Of a DNA stretch of 55,242 bases, positions 13,083 through 20,896 are shown piece after piece (within the stretch, counting starts at the first letter, position 1; each line of letters begins with the position of its first letter). The position numbers and the translations under genes were made by a program. Origin of the DNA: an uncultured Oscillospiraceae bacterium (lineage in GTDB: Bacteria; Bacillota; Clostridia; Oscillospirales; Oscillospiraceae); contig CANQUE010000007.1 in NCBI GenBank assembly GCA_947626905.1, forward strand, positions 1 to 55,242. The letters run 5' to 3'. The notes below the pieces were generated by a model. That model was not told where the DNA came from. It saw only the letters and a list, made by a program, of their open reading frames with translations, and ran no database searches.

Positions 13083-15629
13083 ATGAAGGATTTGACCATC
13101 GGCATCCTGGCCCATGTGGACGCGGGCAAGACCACTCTGTCCGAGGCCATGCTGTACCTGACGGGAAAGATCAAAAAGCTGGGCCGGGTGGATCACCGGG
13201 ACACCTTCCTGGACACCCACGACCTGGAGCGGGCCCGGGGCATCACCATCTTTTCCAAGCAGGCCATCCTCCCCGTCGGAGATAAGACCGTGACTTTGCT
13301 GGACACCCCCGGCCACGTGGATTTCTCGCCGGAGGCGGAGAGGGTATTGCAGGTGCTGGATTACGCCATCCTTGTCATCAGCGGCACCGACGGCGTTCAG
13401 GCCCACACGGAGACCCTGTGGTCCCTTCTGGAGCGGTACCGGGTGCCCGTGTTCCTGTTCGTGACGAAAATGGACGTGGCCGGGACGGACCGGATCGCCC
13501 TGGCGGCGGACATCCGCGCCCGCCTGGGCGAGGGGTGCGTGGACTTTTCCCAGAGCGGCGCCGCCCGGGACGAGGCGGTGGCGCTGCTGGACGAGGCGGT
13601 GCTGGACAGCTATACCGCCGCCGGGGCCGTGACCCGGGAGGACATGGTCCGGCTCATCGGGGAGCGGAAGCTGTTCCCCTGTTTTTTCGGCTCCGGGCTG
13701 AAGCTGGAGGGCGTGGAGGAATTTTTGGACGGCCTGGACCGGTACACCCGGCTCCCCGCCTGGCCTCTCCCCTTCGCCGCCCGGGTATACAAGATCGGCC
13801 GGGACGGCCAGGGCAACCGCCTGACCTATCTGAAGCTCACCGGCGGGAGCCTGTCCGTGCGGCAGCCGGTCCGCTATCTGCCTCTGGGCGCCGGGGAGGC
13901 GGTGGAGGAAAAGATCAGCCAGATCCGCCTCTACTCCGGGCTGCGATACGACGCCGTCCCCGCCCTGGAGGCGGGACAGGTGTGCGCCGTGACCGGCCTG
14001 TCCCAGACCTGGCCCGGCCAGGGCCTGGGGGCGGAGCCGGAGGGGAGCGCCCCCTGGCTTACCCCCGCCATGGGCTACCGGATCGTCCTGCCGAAGGGGT
14101 GCGACCCCCAGGTGATGCTCCCCAAGCTGAAGACCCTGGAAGAGGAAGAGCCCCAGCTGCACATCCTGTGGCAGGAGCAGCTGGGCGAGATCCACGTACA
14201 GCTCATGGGCGCGGTACAGATCGAGATCCTGAAAAGCCTGATCCGGGACCGGTTCGACGTGGATGTGGACATCGACGCGGGCCGGGTCCTGTATCGGGAG
14301 ACCATCGAAAACACCGTGGAGGGCGTGGGCCACTTTGAACCGCTGCGCCACTACGCGGAGGTGCATCTGCTGCTCCAGCCCGGCGAGCCGGGCAGCGGCG
14401 TCACGGTGGACACCGCCTGCCCGGAGGACGTACTGGACCGCAACTGGCAGCGGCTGATCCTCACCCATCTGGAGGAAAAACAGCATCTGGGCGTGCTCAC
14501 CGGCTCCCCCATCACCGACGTGAAGATCACCCTTCTCTCCGGCCGGGCCCACCTGAAGCACACCGAGGGCGGCGATTTCCGCCAGGCCACCTACCGGGCC
14601 GTGCGCCAGGGGCTCATGCAGGCCAAAAGCGTGCTCTTGGAGCCCTATTATGCCTTCCGGCTGGAGGTCCCCGCCGCCCAGATCGGCCGGGCCATCACCG
14701 ACATCCGGGCCATGGGCGGCCGGCACGAGAGCCCCGTTTCCCAGGGGGACATGATGGTCCTGACCGGCTCCGCTCCCGTGGCCGCCATGGCCGAGTACGC
14801 CTCCCAGGTGGCCGCGTATACCGGCGGACGGGGCCGCTTTTCCTGCCATGTGGACGGCTGCCGGCCCTGCCACGATGCCCAGGCCGTCATCGAAGCCGCC
14901 GGTTATGACCCGGAGGCCGACACCGCCAACACCCCGGACAGCGTCTTCTGCGCCCATGGGGCAGGCTTCAACGTGAAGTGGGACAAGGTCAAGGACTATA
15001 TGCACCTGGCCAGCTGCCTGGGCCCCTCCGCCCCGGAAGAGGCCCAGAGCGGGGTGCAGACGCAGAATCTGGATATCGACGAGAAGGAGCTGGAGGCCAT
15101 CATGGTCCGGGAGTTCGGCCCCATCCGCCGCCGGCAGTACTCCGCGCCCCAGGTCAACAGCGCCATCGGCGTGGAGATGTACGCCCGAAAACGGCCGGAG
15201 CACATCATCGTGGACGGCTACAACGTGATCTTCGCCTGGGAAAAGCTGAAAACCCTGGCGGGGCAGAGCCTGGACCTGGCCCGAAACCGCCTGCTGGATA
15301 TGCTGGCCAACTACCAGGGCTATACCAAGAGCGATCTGGTGGTGGTGTTCGACGCCTACAAGGTCCCCGGCGGCACAGGCGCCCGGGAGACCCAGGGAAA
15401 GCTGCGCGTCGCCTATACCCGGGAGGGCGAAACCGCCGACATGTACATCGAGCGGCTGGTGGGCGAGATCGGGAAAAACGAGACCGTTCGGGTGGTCACC
15501 TCCGACCGGCTGGTCCAGCTGGGCGCCTTCCGGGCCGGGGTGCTGCGCACCTCCTCGGGGGAATTCCAGGCCGAGGTGGATTGGGTCCTGGAGCAGATCG
15601 CCGACGTGGTGAAGCGGTCGCAATTCTAA
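13083..15629 (+). CDS. TetM/EF-G-like translational GTPase fused to a C-terminal YacP/Rae1-type NYN domain
   Basis: An 848-residue two-part protein. Residues 1-660 are a ribosome-protection-type GTPase: G1 AHVDAGKTT (10-18), RGITI switch I, G3 DTPGHVDF (74-81), G4 TKMD (128-131), then EF-G-like domains II-V. The domain IV tip that in TetM carries the SPV motif reads LKHTEGGDF (491-499), so tetracycline release is doubtful. After a linker with FGPIRRRQY comes an NYN/PIN domain (about 706-848) with IIVDGYNVIF, VVFDAYKV, ADMYIERL and VTSDRLVQ, matching YacP/Rae1, the A-site mRNA endonuclease. Start ATG 13083 has GGGAG 10 bases upstream; 14 bases separate it from ylmH. Inference: a factor that enters stalled A sites and cleaves mRNA. 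Confidence 0.88.
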   Translation: MKDLTIGILAHVDAGKTTLSEAMLYLTGKIKKLGRVDHRDTFLDTHDLERARGITIFSKQAILPVGDKTVTLLDTPGHVDFSPEAERVLQVLDYAILVISGTDGVQAHTETLWSLLERYRVPVFLFVTKMDVAGTDRIALAADIRARLGEGCVDFSQSGAARDEAVALLDEAVLDSYTAAGAVTREDMVRLIGERKLFPCFFGSGLKLEGVEEFLDGLDRYTRLPAWPLPFAARVYKIGRDGQGNRLTYLKLTGGSLSVRQPVRYLPLGAGEAVEEKISQIRLYSGLRYDAVPALEAGQVCAVTGLSQTWPGQGLGAEPEGSAPWLTPAMGYRIVLPKGCDPQVMLPKLKTLEEEEPQLHILWQEQLGEIHVQLMGAVQIEILKSLIRDRFDVDVDIDAGRVLYRETIENTVEGVGHFEPLRHYAEVHLLLQPGEPGSGVTVDTACPEDVLDRNWQRLILTHLEEKQHLGVLTGSPITDVKITLLSGRAHLKHTEGGDFRQATYRAVRQGLMQAKSVLLEPYYAFRLEVPAAQIGRAITDIRAMGGRHESPVSQGDMMVLTGSAPVAAMAEYASQVAAYTGGRGRFSCHVDGCRPCHDAQAVIEAAGYDPEADTANTPDSVFCAHGAGFNVKWDKVKDYMHLASCLGPSAPEEAQSGVQTQNLDIDEKELEAIMVREFGPIRRRQYSAPQVNSAIGVEMYARKRPEHIIVDGYNVIFAWEKLKTLAGQSLDLARNRLLDMLANYQGYTKSDLVVVFDAYKVPGGTGARETQGKLRVAYTREGETADMYIERLVGEIGKNETVRVVTSDRLVQLGAFRAGVLRTSSGEFQAEVDWVLEQIADVVKRSQF

Positions 15630-15643
15630 CGGAAAACGGATAT

Positions 15644-16390
15644 ATGGAAAAGGATCTGGAAAAGCGCATAGAAGAGCTGGCGGACCGGTGCGAGGCGAAC
15701 AGCACCGTCACATCCACCGGCTTTCTCACCATGGCCGAGCAGGCCGAGGTGTCCGCCTGGGCAAAGCGCCGGCCGGAGGTAAAGCTGCACCTGGACGGAG
15801 GCGGTCCCGCCTGCGAGCGAAAATGCGCCTTCTTTCTCCCCTTTTACCTGGACGAGGCCAACTTCGATACCGCCGAATACATCCGCGCGCTGAAGGTGAC
15901 CGCCTATTTCGGCCAGCCTACCCACCGGGACTATATGGGCGCGGCCCTGGGCCTGGGCGTCCGCCGGGAGTGGATCGGGGATTTTCAGGTCCAGGGGGAC
16001 ACGGCCTTCATCTTCTGTCTGCCCACGGTGGAAAAACTGCTTCTGGACGAGCTCACCCAAGTGGGCCGGTGCACGGTGAAGACCGTTTCCCTCCCCCTGG
16101 CCGACGTGCCCGCGCCGGAGCGGAAGGTCAAAAAAATGACTTTTACTGTCAAGAGCCTGCGGCTGGACGCGGTGGCGGGCAACCTGTTCGGCCTGTCCCG
16201 CACCGCGGCGGCGGAGCTGATCCGCGCCGGGGCGGTGAGTCTGAACTACGTCCCGTGCCTGCGGCTGGACGCGCCCATTTCGGAAGGCGACGTGCTCTCC
16301 ATCCGAGGCAGAGGCAAAGGCGCGGTCACTGCCATCGGCGGCCAGTCCCGCAAGGACCGGACGTTTTTGGAAGCGGAGCTATATTTGTGA
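15644..16390 (+). CDS. ylmH: YlmH-family S4-domain RNA-binding protein
   Basis: A 248-residue YlmH homologue with an N-terminal helical region, a central ACERKCAFFLPFYLD and FGQPTHRDYMGAALGLGVRREWIGDF (family hallmark), and a C-terminal S4 RNA-binding domain (about 170-235, LRLDAVAGNLFGLSRTAAAELI and the INxKxV-like NYVPCL strand). YlmH usually lies in the ylm-divIVA cell-division cluster; here it is directly behind the GTPase-NYN gene. In B. subtilis YlmH has been linked to ribosome-associated quality control on obstructed 50S subunits. The start ATG 15644 has only a weak GGAAAACGG before it, consistent with coupled translation. Confidence 0.88.
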   Translation: MEKDLEKRIEELADRCEANSTVTSTGFLTMAEQAEVSAWAKRRPEVKLHLDGGGPACERKCAFFLPFYLDEANFDTAEYIRALKVTAYFGQPTHRDYMGAALGLGVRREWIGDFQVQGDTAFIFCLPTVEKLLLDELTQVGRCTVKTVSLPLADVPAPERKVKKMTFTVKSLRLDAVAGNLFGLSRTAAAELIRAGAVSLNYVPCLRLDAPISEGDVLSIRGRGKGAVTAIGGQSRKDRTFLEAELYL

Positions 16391-16444
16391 TCGAAAGGCA
16401 AAACGATATACTGTAAGTAAATTCGCCAGAAAGGCCAAAAGACG

Positions 16445-16470
16445 ACGCCGGGAAGTTTTCTTCCCGGCGT
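16445..16470 (+). terminator. Hairpin after ylmH
   Basis: A perfect 11-bp stem (16445-16455 with 16460-16470) with a TTTT loop is followed by ATGATTTTG. The T-run is short, so termination may be partial. It ends the GTPase-ylmH unit just before spoVAD. Confidence 0.5.
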
Positions 16471-16497
16471 ATGATTTTGCCCATGCCGCACACAATA
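16469..16497 (+). promoter_or_regulatory. Possible sigma-G promoter of spoVAD
   Basis: GTATG (16469-16473) fits the sigma-G -35 and CACAATA (16491-16497) fits its CATnnTA -10 with one mismatch, at 17-base spacing. The predicted transcript would begin at or very near the spoVAD ATG, which has no visible ribosome-binding site. Confidence 0.3.
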
Positions 16498-16502
16498 GCA
16501 CC

Positions 16503-17522
16503 ATGGAAACGAAACGATTGGGAAAACAGACTGTCCACCTGACCATGCAGCCCGGCGTGGCCGCGGCGGCATGCGTGGGCGGGAAAAAGGAGGGCGAAGG
16601 CCCTCTGAGAAAATACTTTGACTATCTGAGCGAGGACTCCCGCTTCGGGGCCAAGAGCTGGGAGAAGGCAGAGAGCGCCATGCTGAAAATGTGCTGGTCC
16701 ATCGCCTGCGACAAGGCCAAGACCTCACCCAGCGACGTGGAATATGTCTTCTCCGGCGACCTTCTGAACCAGTGCGCCGGCTCGGCATACGCTATGCGGG
16801 AGTGCGGCGTGCCCTATTTCGGGCTGTACGGCGCCTGTTCCACCATGGCGGAGGGCCTCTCCCTCGCCGCCATGATGATCGACGGGGGCTTCTGCAACAT
16901 CGCGGCGGCCGCCACCAGCAGCCATTTCTGCTCCGCCGAGCGGCAGTACCGCTACCCGCTGCAGTACGGCAGCCAGCGCCCGCCCACGGCCCAGTGGACC
17001 GTCACCGGCGCCGGCGCGCTCATCCTGAGAGCCGACGGCCCGGCCCCCTATGTGACCCACATCACCACCGGCGTCATCACAGACGCGGGCGTGACGGACA
17101 TGACCAACATGGGCGCGGCCATGGCTCCCGCCGCCTATGAAACGCTCAAGGCCCATTTCGAGGACACCGGCCGGGGCCCGGATTATTACGACGCCATCGT
17201 CACCGGGGACCTGGGGGTGGTGGGCTCCCACATCCTGGCGGACCTGTTTTTGCGGGACGGCGTGGACCTGGGGGTCCGATATATGGACTGCGGGCGGCTC
17301 ATCTACGCCATCAACAGCCAGGACGCCCATTCCGGGGGCTCCGGATGCGGCTGCTCGGCGGCGGTGCTGTGCGGCCACCTGCTGCACGGGATGCTGGAGC
17401 ACAACTGGAACAAGCTCCTCTTCGCCGCCACGGGGGCCATGATGAGCCCCACCACCAACCAGCAGGGCGAGAGCATCCCTGCCATCTGCCACGCGGTGGC
17501 ACTGGAAAACACACGATGTTAA
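16503..17522 (+). CDS. spoVAD: Stage V sporulation protein AD
   Basis: SpoVAD is the thiolase-fold protein of the SpoVA channel; in Bacillus it binds dipicolinic acid during its uptake into the forespore. The 339-residue product is full length, with the family start KRLGKQTVHL, the GKKEGEGPLRKYFD and FGAKSWEKAESAML blocks, the YGACSTMAEGLSLAA region at the thiolase cysteine position, and HSGGSGCGCSAAVLCGHLL near the C-terminus. The ATG at 16503 fits family length but has no clear Shine-Dalgarno. It is followed 15 bases later by spoVAE. The usual upstream spoVAC is missing. Confidence 0.94.
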   Translation: METKRLGKQTVHLTMQPGVAAAACVGGKKEGEGPLRKYFDYLSEDSRFGAKSWEKAESAMLKMCWSIACDKAKTSPSDVEYVFSGDLLNQCAGSAYAMRECGVPYFGLYGACSTMAEGLSLAAMMIDGGFCNIAAAATSSHFCSAERQYRYPLQYGSQRPPTAQWTVTGAGALILRADGPAPYVTHITTGVITDAGVTDMTNMGAAMAPAAYETLKAHFEDTGRGPDYYDAIVTGDLGVVGSHILADLFLRDGVDLGVRYMDCGRLIYAINSQDAHSGGSGCGCSAAVLCGHLLHGMLEHNWNKLLFAATGAMMSPTTNQQGESIPAICHAVALENTRC

Positions 17523-17537
17523 AGGCAGGGCGCAGAC

Positions 17538-17909
17538 ATGAACGAAACTGTGATGACATTTTTGAAGACGTTTCTGGTGGGCGGGGCGCTGTGCCTTGCC
17601 GGCCAGCTGCTCATCGACCTGACCAGGCTGACCCCGGCCCGCATCCTGACCGGATACGTGGTGGCGGGCGTGATCCTGGGGGCGGTGGGCCTCTATGAGC
17701 CGCTGGCCAAGTGGGCCGGCGCCGGCGCCACGGTGCCCTTGACCGGGTTCGGGAACCTGCTGGCCCGGGGCGTGAGAGAGGCTGTGGCCCAGCGGGGCGT
17801 GATCGGCGCCTTCACCGGGGGCTTCACCGCTGCGGCGGGGGGCGTGTGCGCCGCCATCTTCTTCGGCCTCATCGTGGCCTGCCTGTGCAAAAGCAAGGAA
17901 AAATACTGA
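17538..17909 (+). CDS. spoVAE: Stage V sporulation protein AE (SpoVAEb type)
   Basis: A 123-residue membrane protein of the SpoVA dipicolinate channel. It has hydrophobic segments at about 7-27, 39-56, and 85-116, with the family's FLVGGALCLAGQLLIDLT and RGVREAVAQRGVIGAFTGGF. GGCAGGG lies 7 bases before the ATG. It forms a two-gene unit with spoVAD. Known SpoVA channels also need SpoVAC, which must be encoded elsewhere if the channel works here. Confidence 0.92.
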   Translation: MNETVMTFLKTFLVGGALCLAGQLLIDLTRLTPARILTGYVVAGVILGAVGLYEPLAKWAGAGATVPLTGFGNLLARGVREAVAQRGVIGAFTGGFTAAAGGVCAAIFFGLIVACLCKSKEKY

Positions 17910-17937
17910 CCGCCCGGCCTCTTTTCCGCCGCGCCTA

Positions 17938-17965
17938 TTGACATATAGGCCCGGTGTGCTATCAT
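17938..17965 (+). promoter_or_regulatory. Sigma-A promoter of the MFS gene
   Basis: A consensus TTGACA (17938-17943) and TATCAT (17960-17965) are separated by 16 bases, with a TG dinucleotide giving an extended -10. The start codon lies about 23 bases past the expected transcription start. Confidence 0.7.
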
Positions 17966-17994
17966 GTGCCTGTCAACAGAAAGCGGGTGGCACG

Positions 17995-19239
17995 ATGGAG
18001 CGCAAGCGGAAAAAGATATCCCGGGCCATGGGATTCATACTGCTGTTCGGCGTGGTGAGCCTGTTCTCCGATATGACTCACGAGGGCGCGTCCAGCATTC
18101 GGGGGGCCTATCTGGCCCTTCTGGGGGCTTCCGCGGGGACCATCGGGTTCGTCTCCGGCCTGGGAGAGATGATCGGCTATTCCATGCGCTATGTGTTCGG
18201 CCGCCTCACCGACAGGACCGGCCGGTACTGGACCATGACCATCGCCGGCTACGTGCTGGACGTGGCGGCCGTGCCCGCCCTGGCCCTGGTGGGGGAACAC
18301 GGGTGGCTGGCCGCCTGCGGGCTTCTGGTGATCCAGCGGATGGGTAAGGCGATCAAAAAGCCCGCCAAGGATACCATCATGTCCTTTGCCGCCTCCCAGG
18401 AGGGGGCGGGCAAGAGCTTCGGCATCCAGGAGGTGCTGGACCAGATCGGCGCGTTTTTTGGGCCGGTGCTGCTGTACGGGGTGATGCTTCTGAAAACAGA
18501 GGGCACCCAGACCCAGATCTATGCCGCCTGCTTCGCCGTTCTGGCCATCCCCGGCGCGATCACGCTGGCGCTGCTGCTCGTCACCCGCAGCCGCTTTCCC
18601 GATCCGGAGCGGTTCGAGCCGGAGCCGAAAGAATTTGTGCCCTTCCGGATGGAGCGGCGCTTCATCCTCTACATAGCCGGCATCAGTTTGTTCGCCTTCG
18701 GATTCGTCGATTACTCTCTGATCGCGATGCACGTTTCCCGGACCTACGCCTCCCTGGCCGGCGGGCTGGCGGAAACCGGCTCCATCGTCACCACCGGCAC
18801 CCTTCCCCTGCTGTACGCCGGCGCCATGCTGGTGGACGCGGTGGCGGCGCTTTTCTTCGGCTTCCTCTATGACCGCCGGGGCGTGGGCGCCCTCATCTGG
18901 TCCACCGTGCTCTCCGCCCCCTTCGCGGTGCTGGTATTCTGCTGCCGCTCCGAGGCGGCTCTGCTGGCGGGAGTTGCCCTGTGGGGCGTGGGCATGGGCG
19001 CGCAGGAGTCCATTTTGAAAGCCGCCGTCACCACCATGGTACCCAAGGCCAGCCGCGCCACCGGGTACGGGGTATTCGAGTGCGCCTTCGGCGTATTCTG
19101 GTTCTTGGGCAGCTGGCTGATGGGCATCCTGTATGACGCGAGCCTGCCCGCCATGGCGGCCGTGTCGGTGGCCGCCCAGCTGGCCGCCATCCCCCTGTAC
19201 GCCGCCTCCGCCCGCAAAAAACGGGCGCATCCCGGCTGA
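17995..19239 (+). CDS. MFS transporter
   Basis: A 414-residue major facilitator superfamily protein with about twelve hydrophobic segments. The N-terminal GFILLFGVVSLFSDMTHEGA and the loop FGRLTDRTGRYWTMT (MFS motif A, between helices 2 and 3) are clear; the matching loop in the second half is FGFLYDRRGVGALIW. The subgroup resembles MFS proteins annotated as multidrug or sugar-phosphate-like carriers, but no substrate can be assigned. Start ATG 17995 follows GGGTGG; the longer frame would begin upstream of the predicted transcript. It is monocistronic, with its own promoter and terminator. Confidence 0.85.
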   Translation: MERKRKKISRAMGFILLFGVVSLFSDMTHEGASSIRGAYLALLGASAGTIGFVSGLGEMIGYSMRYVFGRLTDRTGRYWTMTIAGYVLDVAAVPALALVGEHGWLAACGLLVIQRMGKAIKKPAKDTIMSFAASQEGAGKSFGIQEVLDQIGAFFGPVLLYGVMLLKTEGTQTQIYAACFAVLAIPGAITLALLLVTRSRFPDPERFEPEPKEFVPFRMERRFILYIAGISLFAFGFVDYSLIAMHVSRTYASLAGGLAETGSIVTTGTLPLLYAGAMLVDAVAALFFGFLYDRRGVGALIWSTVLSAPFAVLVFCCRSEAALLAGVALWGVGMGAQESILKAAVTTMVPKASRATGYGVFECAFGVFWFLGSWLMGILYDASLPAMAAVSVAAQLAAIPLYAASARKKRAHPG

Positions 19240-19262
19240 CCTGCCGGATCGTTCGCAAAACG

Positions 19263-19293
19263 CCCGGCGCCGCCCAAGACGGGCGGCGCCGGG
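19263..19293. terminator. Bidirectional terminator between MFS and DUF3842 genes
   Basis: A perfect 13-bp GC stem (19263-19275 with 19281-19293) lies between convergent genes. On the plus strand it is followed by CCATTTCTTT; on the minus strand by CGTTTTG. Confidence 0.7.
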
Positions 19294-19315
19294 CCATTTC
19301 TTTATGGGATCGCTC

Positions 19316-19744
19316 TCATTCCTCCATGAGGGCCAAAGCCTTTTCCGCCGCCTGGCGGAGATATTCCTCCAGGCGCAGCTCCTCCGTTCCCGCCACGAAC
19401 ACCCCGCAGGTGGAGGTGGGGATCAGGATCTTTGCCGCCGGCGAGCCGGATACCGCCTCCGCCATGGCGGGCGACACCTCGCCCATGATCCCGTTGGCCA
19501 GGATCACCCCGATGGGGCCCAGGATGATATCCGCCCGGGCGGCATTGAAGATCACCGCGTTCTCCCCGGTGGCCCCCTGGCCCGCGCCGGCCTTCAGCAT
19601 GGCGGCCGTGGCGTTCACATTGGTCCCCACCGCCAAAAGCTCCCACCCCTCGGGCAGGGCCTTCGCCAGCAGCTTCGTCAGCTGCGCGCCGATGCCGCCG
19701 CCCTGGCTGTCCAACACCAACACATATCTTTTCCCGTTTCCCAT
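19316..19744 (-). CDS. DUF3842 family protein
   Basis: A 142-residue protein of the DUF3842 family, widespread in Clostridia and uncharacterised. It begins with a Rossmann-like VLVLDSQGGGIGAQLTKLL, then AVGTNVNATAAMLKAGA, a conserved ADIILGPIGVILANGIMGEVSPAMAEA and ILIPTSTC. No membrane segment. It lies 14 bases downstream of the aldo/keto reductase and ends the phosphorylase operon. Function unknown. Confidence 0.82.
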   Translation of the reverse strand: MGNGKRYVLVLDSQGGGIGAQLTKLLAKALPEGWELLAVGTNVNATAAMLKAGAGQGATGENAVIFNAARADIILGPIGVILANGIMGEVSPAMAEAVSGSPAAKILIPTSTCGVFVAGTEELRLEEYLRQAAEKALALMEE

Positions 19745-19758
19745 GGGCGGTCCCTCCC

Positions 19759-20886
19759 CTATTTCTTTTCAAACTCCGCCGCGGCCCCGGCCAGCAGCTG
19801 CCGCACCGGCAGATGCTGGGGGCAGGCGTCCTCACACTGGCCGCAGCCCACGCAGGACGACGCCTTCCCGCCGGTCATGGTGTACACGTTGTTATAGTAA
19901 TAGGCGGCGCTCCAATCCTTGTGCTGGCGCCAGGCGTTCACGCAGGAGAAGATGTCCGGGATGGGGATGGACATGGGGCAGCCCGCCGTGCAGTACCGGC
20001 ACCCGGTGCAGCCGATGAGCCCCACGGCCCGGAACGCCTCCCGCACCCGGCCGATGGCCGCCAGCTCTTCCGCCGTCAGAGGCTTCGGCTCCGCCATGAA
20101 GGCGGCGTTCTCCGCCAGCATGGCCTCGTCGTTCATGCCCGACAGGACCATCATCACGCCCTCAAAGCCCGCGGCGTACCGAAGGGCCAGCTCCGCCGGG
20201 CCGCACCCGGCCGATCGGGCCGCCTCCAGCGCCTTTTCCGGCAGCTTCACCAGGCTCCCTCCCTTGGCCGGCTCCATGACGATGACCGGCTTGCCGTACC
20301 GGCGGCACACCTCATAGCAGGCCAGGCTCTGGATGGCCGGGTCCTCGCTGTCCATATAGTTGAACTGCAGCTGCACCACCTCCACGGCGGGCTGCTCGTT
20401 CAAGATCCGCTCCAGGAACGGGGCAGTGTCGTGGAAAGAGATGCCCACATGGCGCGTCTTCCCCTCCGCTTTCAGCTGGGCGGCGATCTCATAAGCGCCG
20501 CAGGCGCAAAACTTGTCATAGGTCTTCGAGCTCTGGGCGTGCATCAGATAGAAGTCGAAATGATCTGTCCCGCAGGCGGCGAGCTGGCTTTCAAACAGGG
20601 GCAGGATATCCTCCCGCTTTTCAAAAAAAGCGGTGGAGAGCTTGTCCGTCAGTACGAAGCTGTCCCGGGGATAGCGCCGGACCAACGCGCTGCGCAGCGC
20701 CGTTTCGCTCTGGCCGTCCAGATAGCCGTGGGCCGTGTCGAAATAATTGAACCCGGCCTGCATGAACTGGTCCACGAGCTTTTCTACCAGCGGCCCGTCC
20801 ACGTCCTCGCCCGCCTTGGGCAGGCGCATACATCCCAGACCCAGACGGCCCCGGATGTTTTCAAAATAGGGATTTTTCTCTGTCAT
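19759..20886 (-). CDS. Aldo/keto reductase with C-terminal 4Fe-4S ferredoxin domain
   Basis: A 375-residue redox protein. The N-terminal aldo/keto reductase barrel (about 10-285) shows NYFDTAHGYLDGQSE (Asp and Tyr of the catalytic tetrad), LTDKL (Lys) and FYLMHAQ (His). The C-terminal 75 residues carry ferredoxin-type clusters: CTGCRYCTAGCP and CVGCGQCEDACP, enough for two 4Fe-4S centres. This Fe-S-fused group is common in anaerobes and is thought to couple carbonyl reduction to ferredoxin or flavin partners; the substrate is unknown. It lies 10 bases after the nucleoside phosphorylase, which releases sugar phosphates, but a pathway link is only a guess. Confidence 0.88.
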   Translation of the reverse strand: MTEKNPYFENIRGRLGLGCMRLPKAGEDVDGPLVEKLVDQFMQAGFNYFDTAHGYLDGQSETALRSALVRRYPRDSFVLTDKLSTAFFEKREDILPLFESQLAACGTDHFDFYLMHAQSSKTYDKFCACGAYEIAAQLKAEGKTRHVGISFHDTAPFLERILNEQPAVEVVQLQFNYMDSEDPAIQSLACYEVCRRYGKPVIVMEPAKGGSLVKLPEKALEAARSAGCGPAELALRYAAGFEGVMMVLSGMNDEAMLAENAAFMAEPKPLTAEELAAIGRVREAFRAVGLIGCTGCRYCTAGCPMSIPIPDIFSCVNAWRQHKDWSAAYYYNNVYTMTGGKASSCVGCGQCEDACPQHLPVRQLLAGAAAEFEKK

Positions 20887-20896
20887 GGCCTGTTCT

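Noticed and set aside
13003-13086. Leader peptide starting at TTG 13003 and ending at the GTPase start codon
   Set aside because: The frame is open and its stop overlaps the ATG, but there is no ribosome site and no ATG or GTG start, so it cannot be supported.
13074-15623. 849-codon minus-strand open frame opposite the GTPase-NYN gene
   Set aside because: It is antisense to a gene with clear motifs, is rich in Gly/His/Leu/Gln from GC-rich third positions, and matches no family. It is a shadow frame.
13083-15629. Tetracycline resistance gene call
   Set aside because: Overall TetM-like architecture, but the SPV tip of domain IV loop III is missing and a nuclease domain is fused at the C-terminus.
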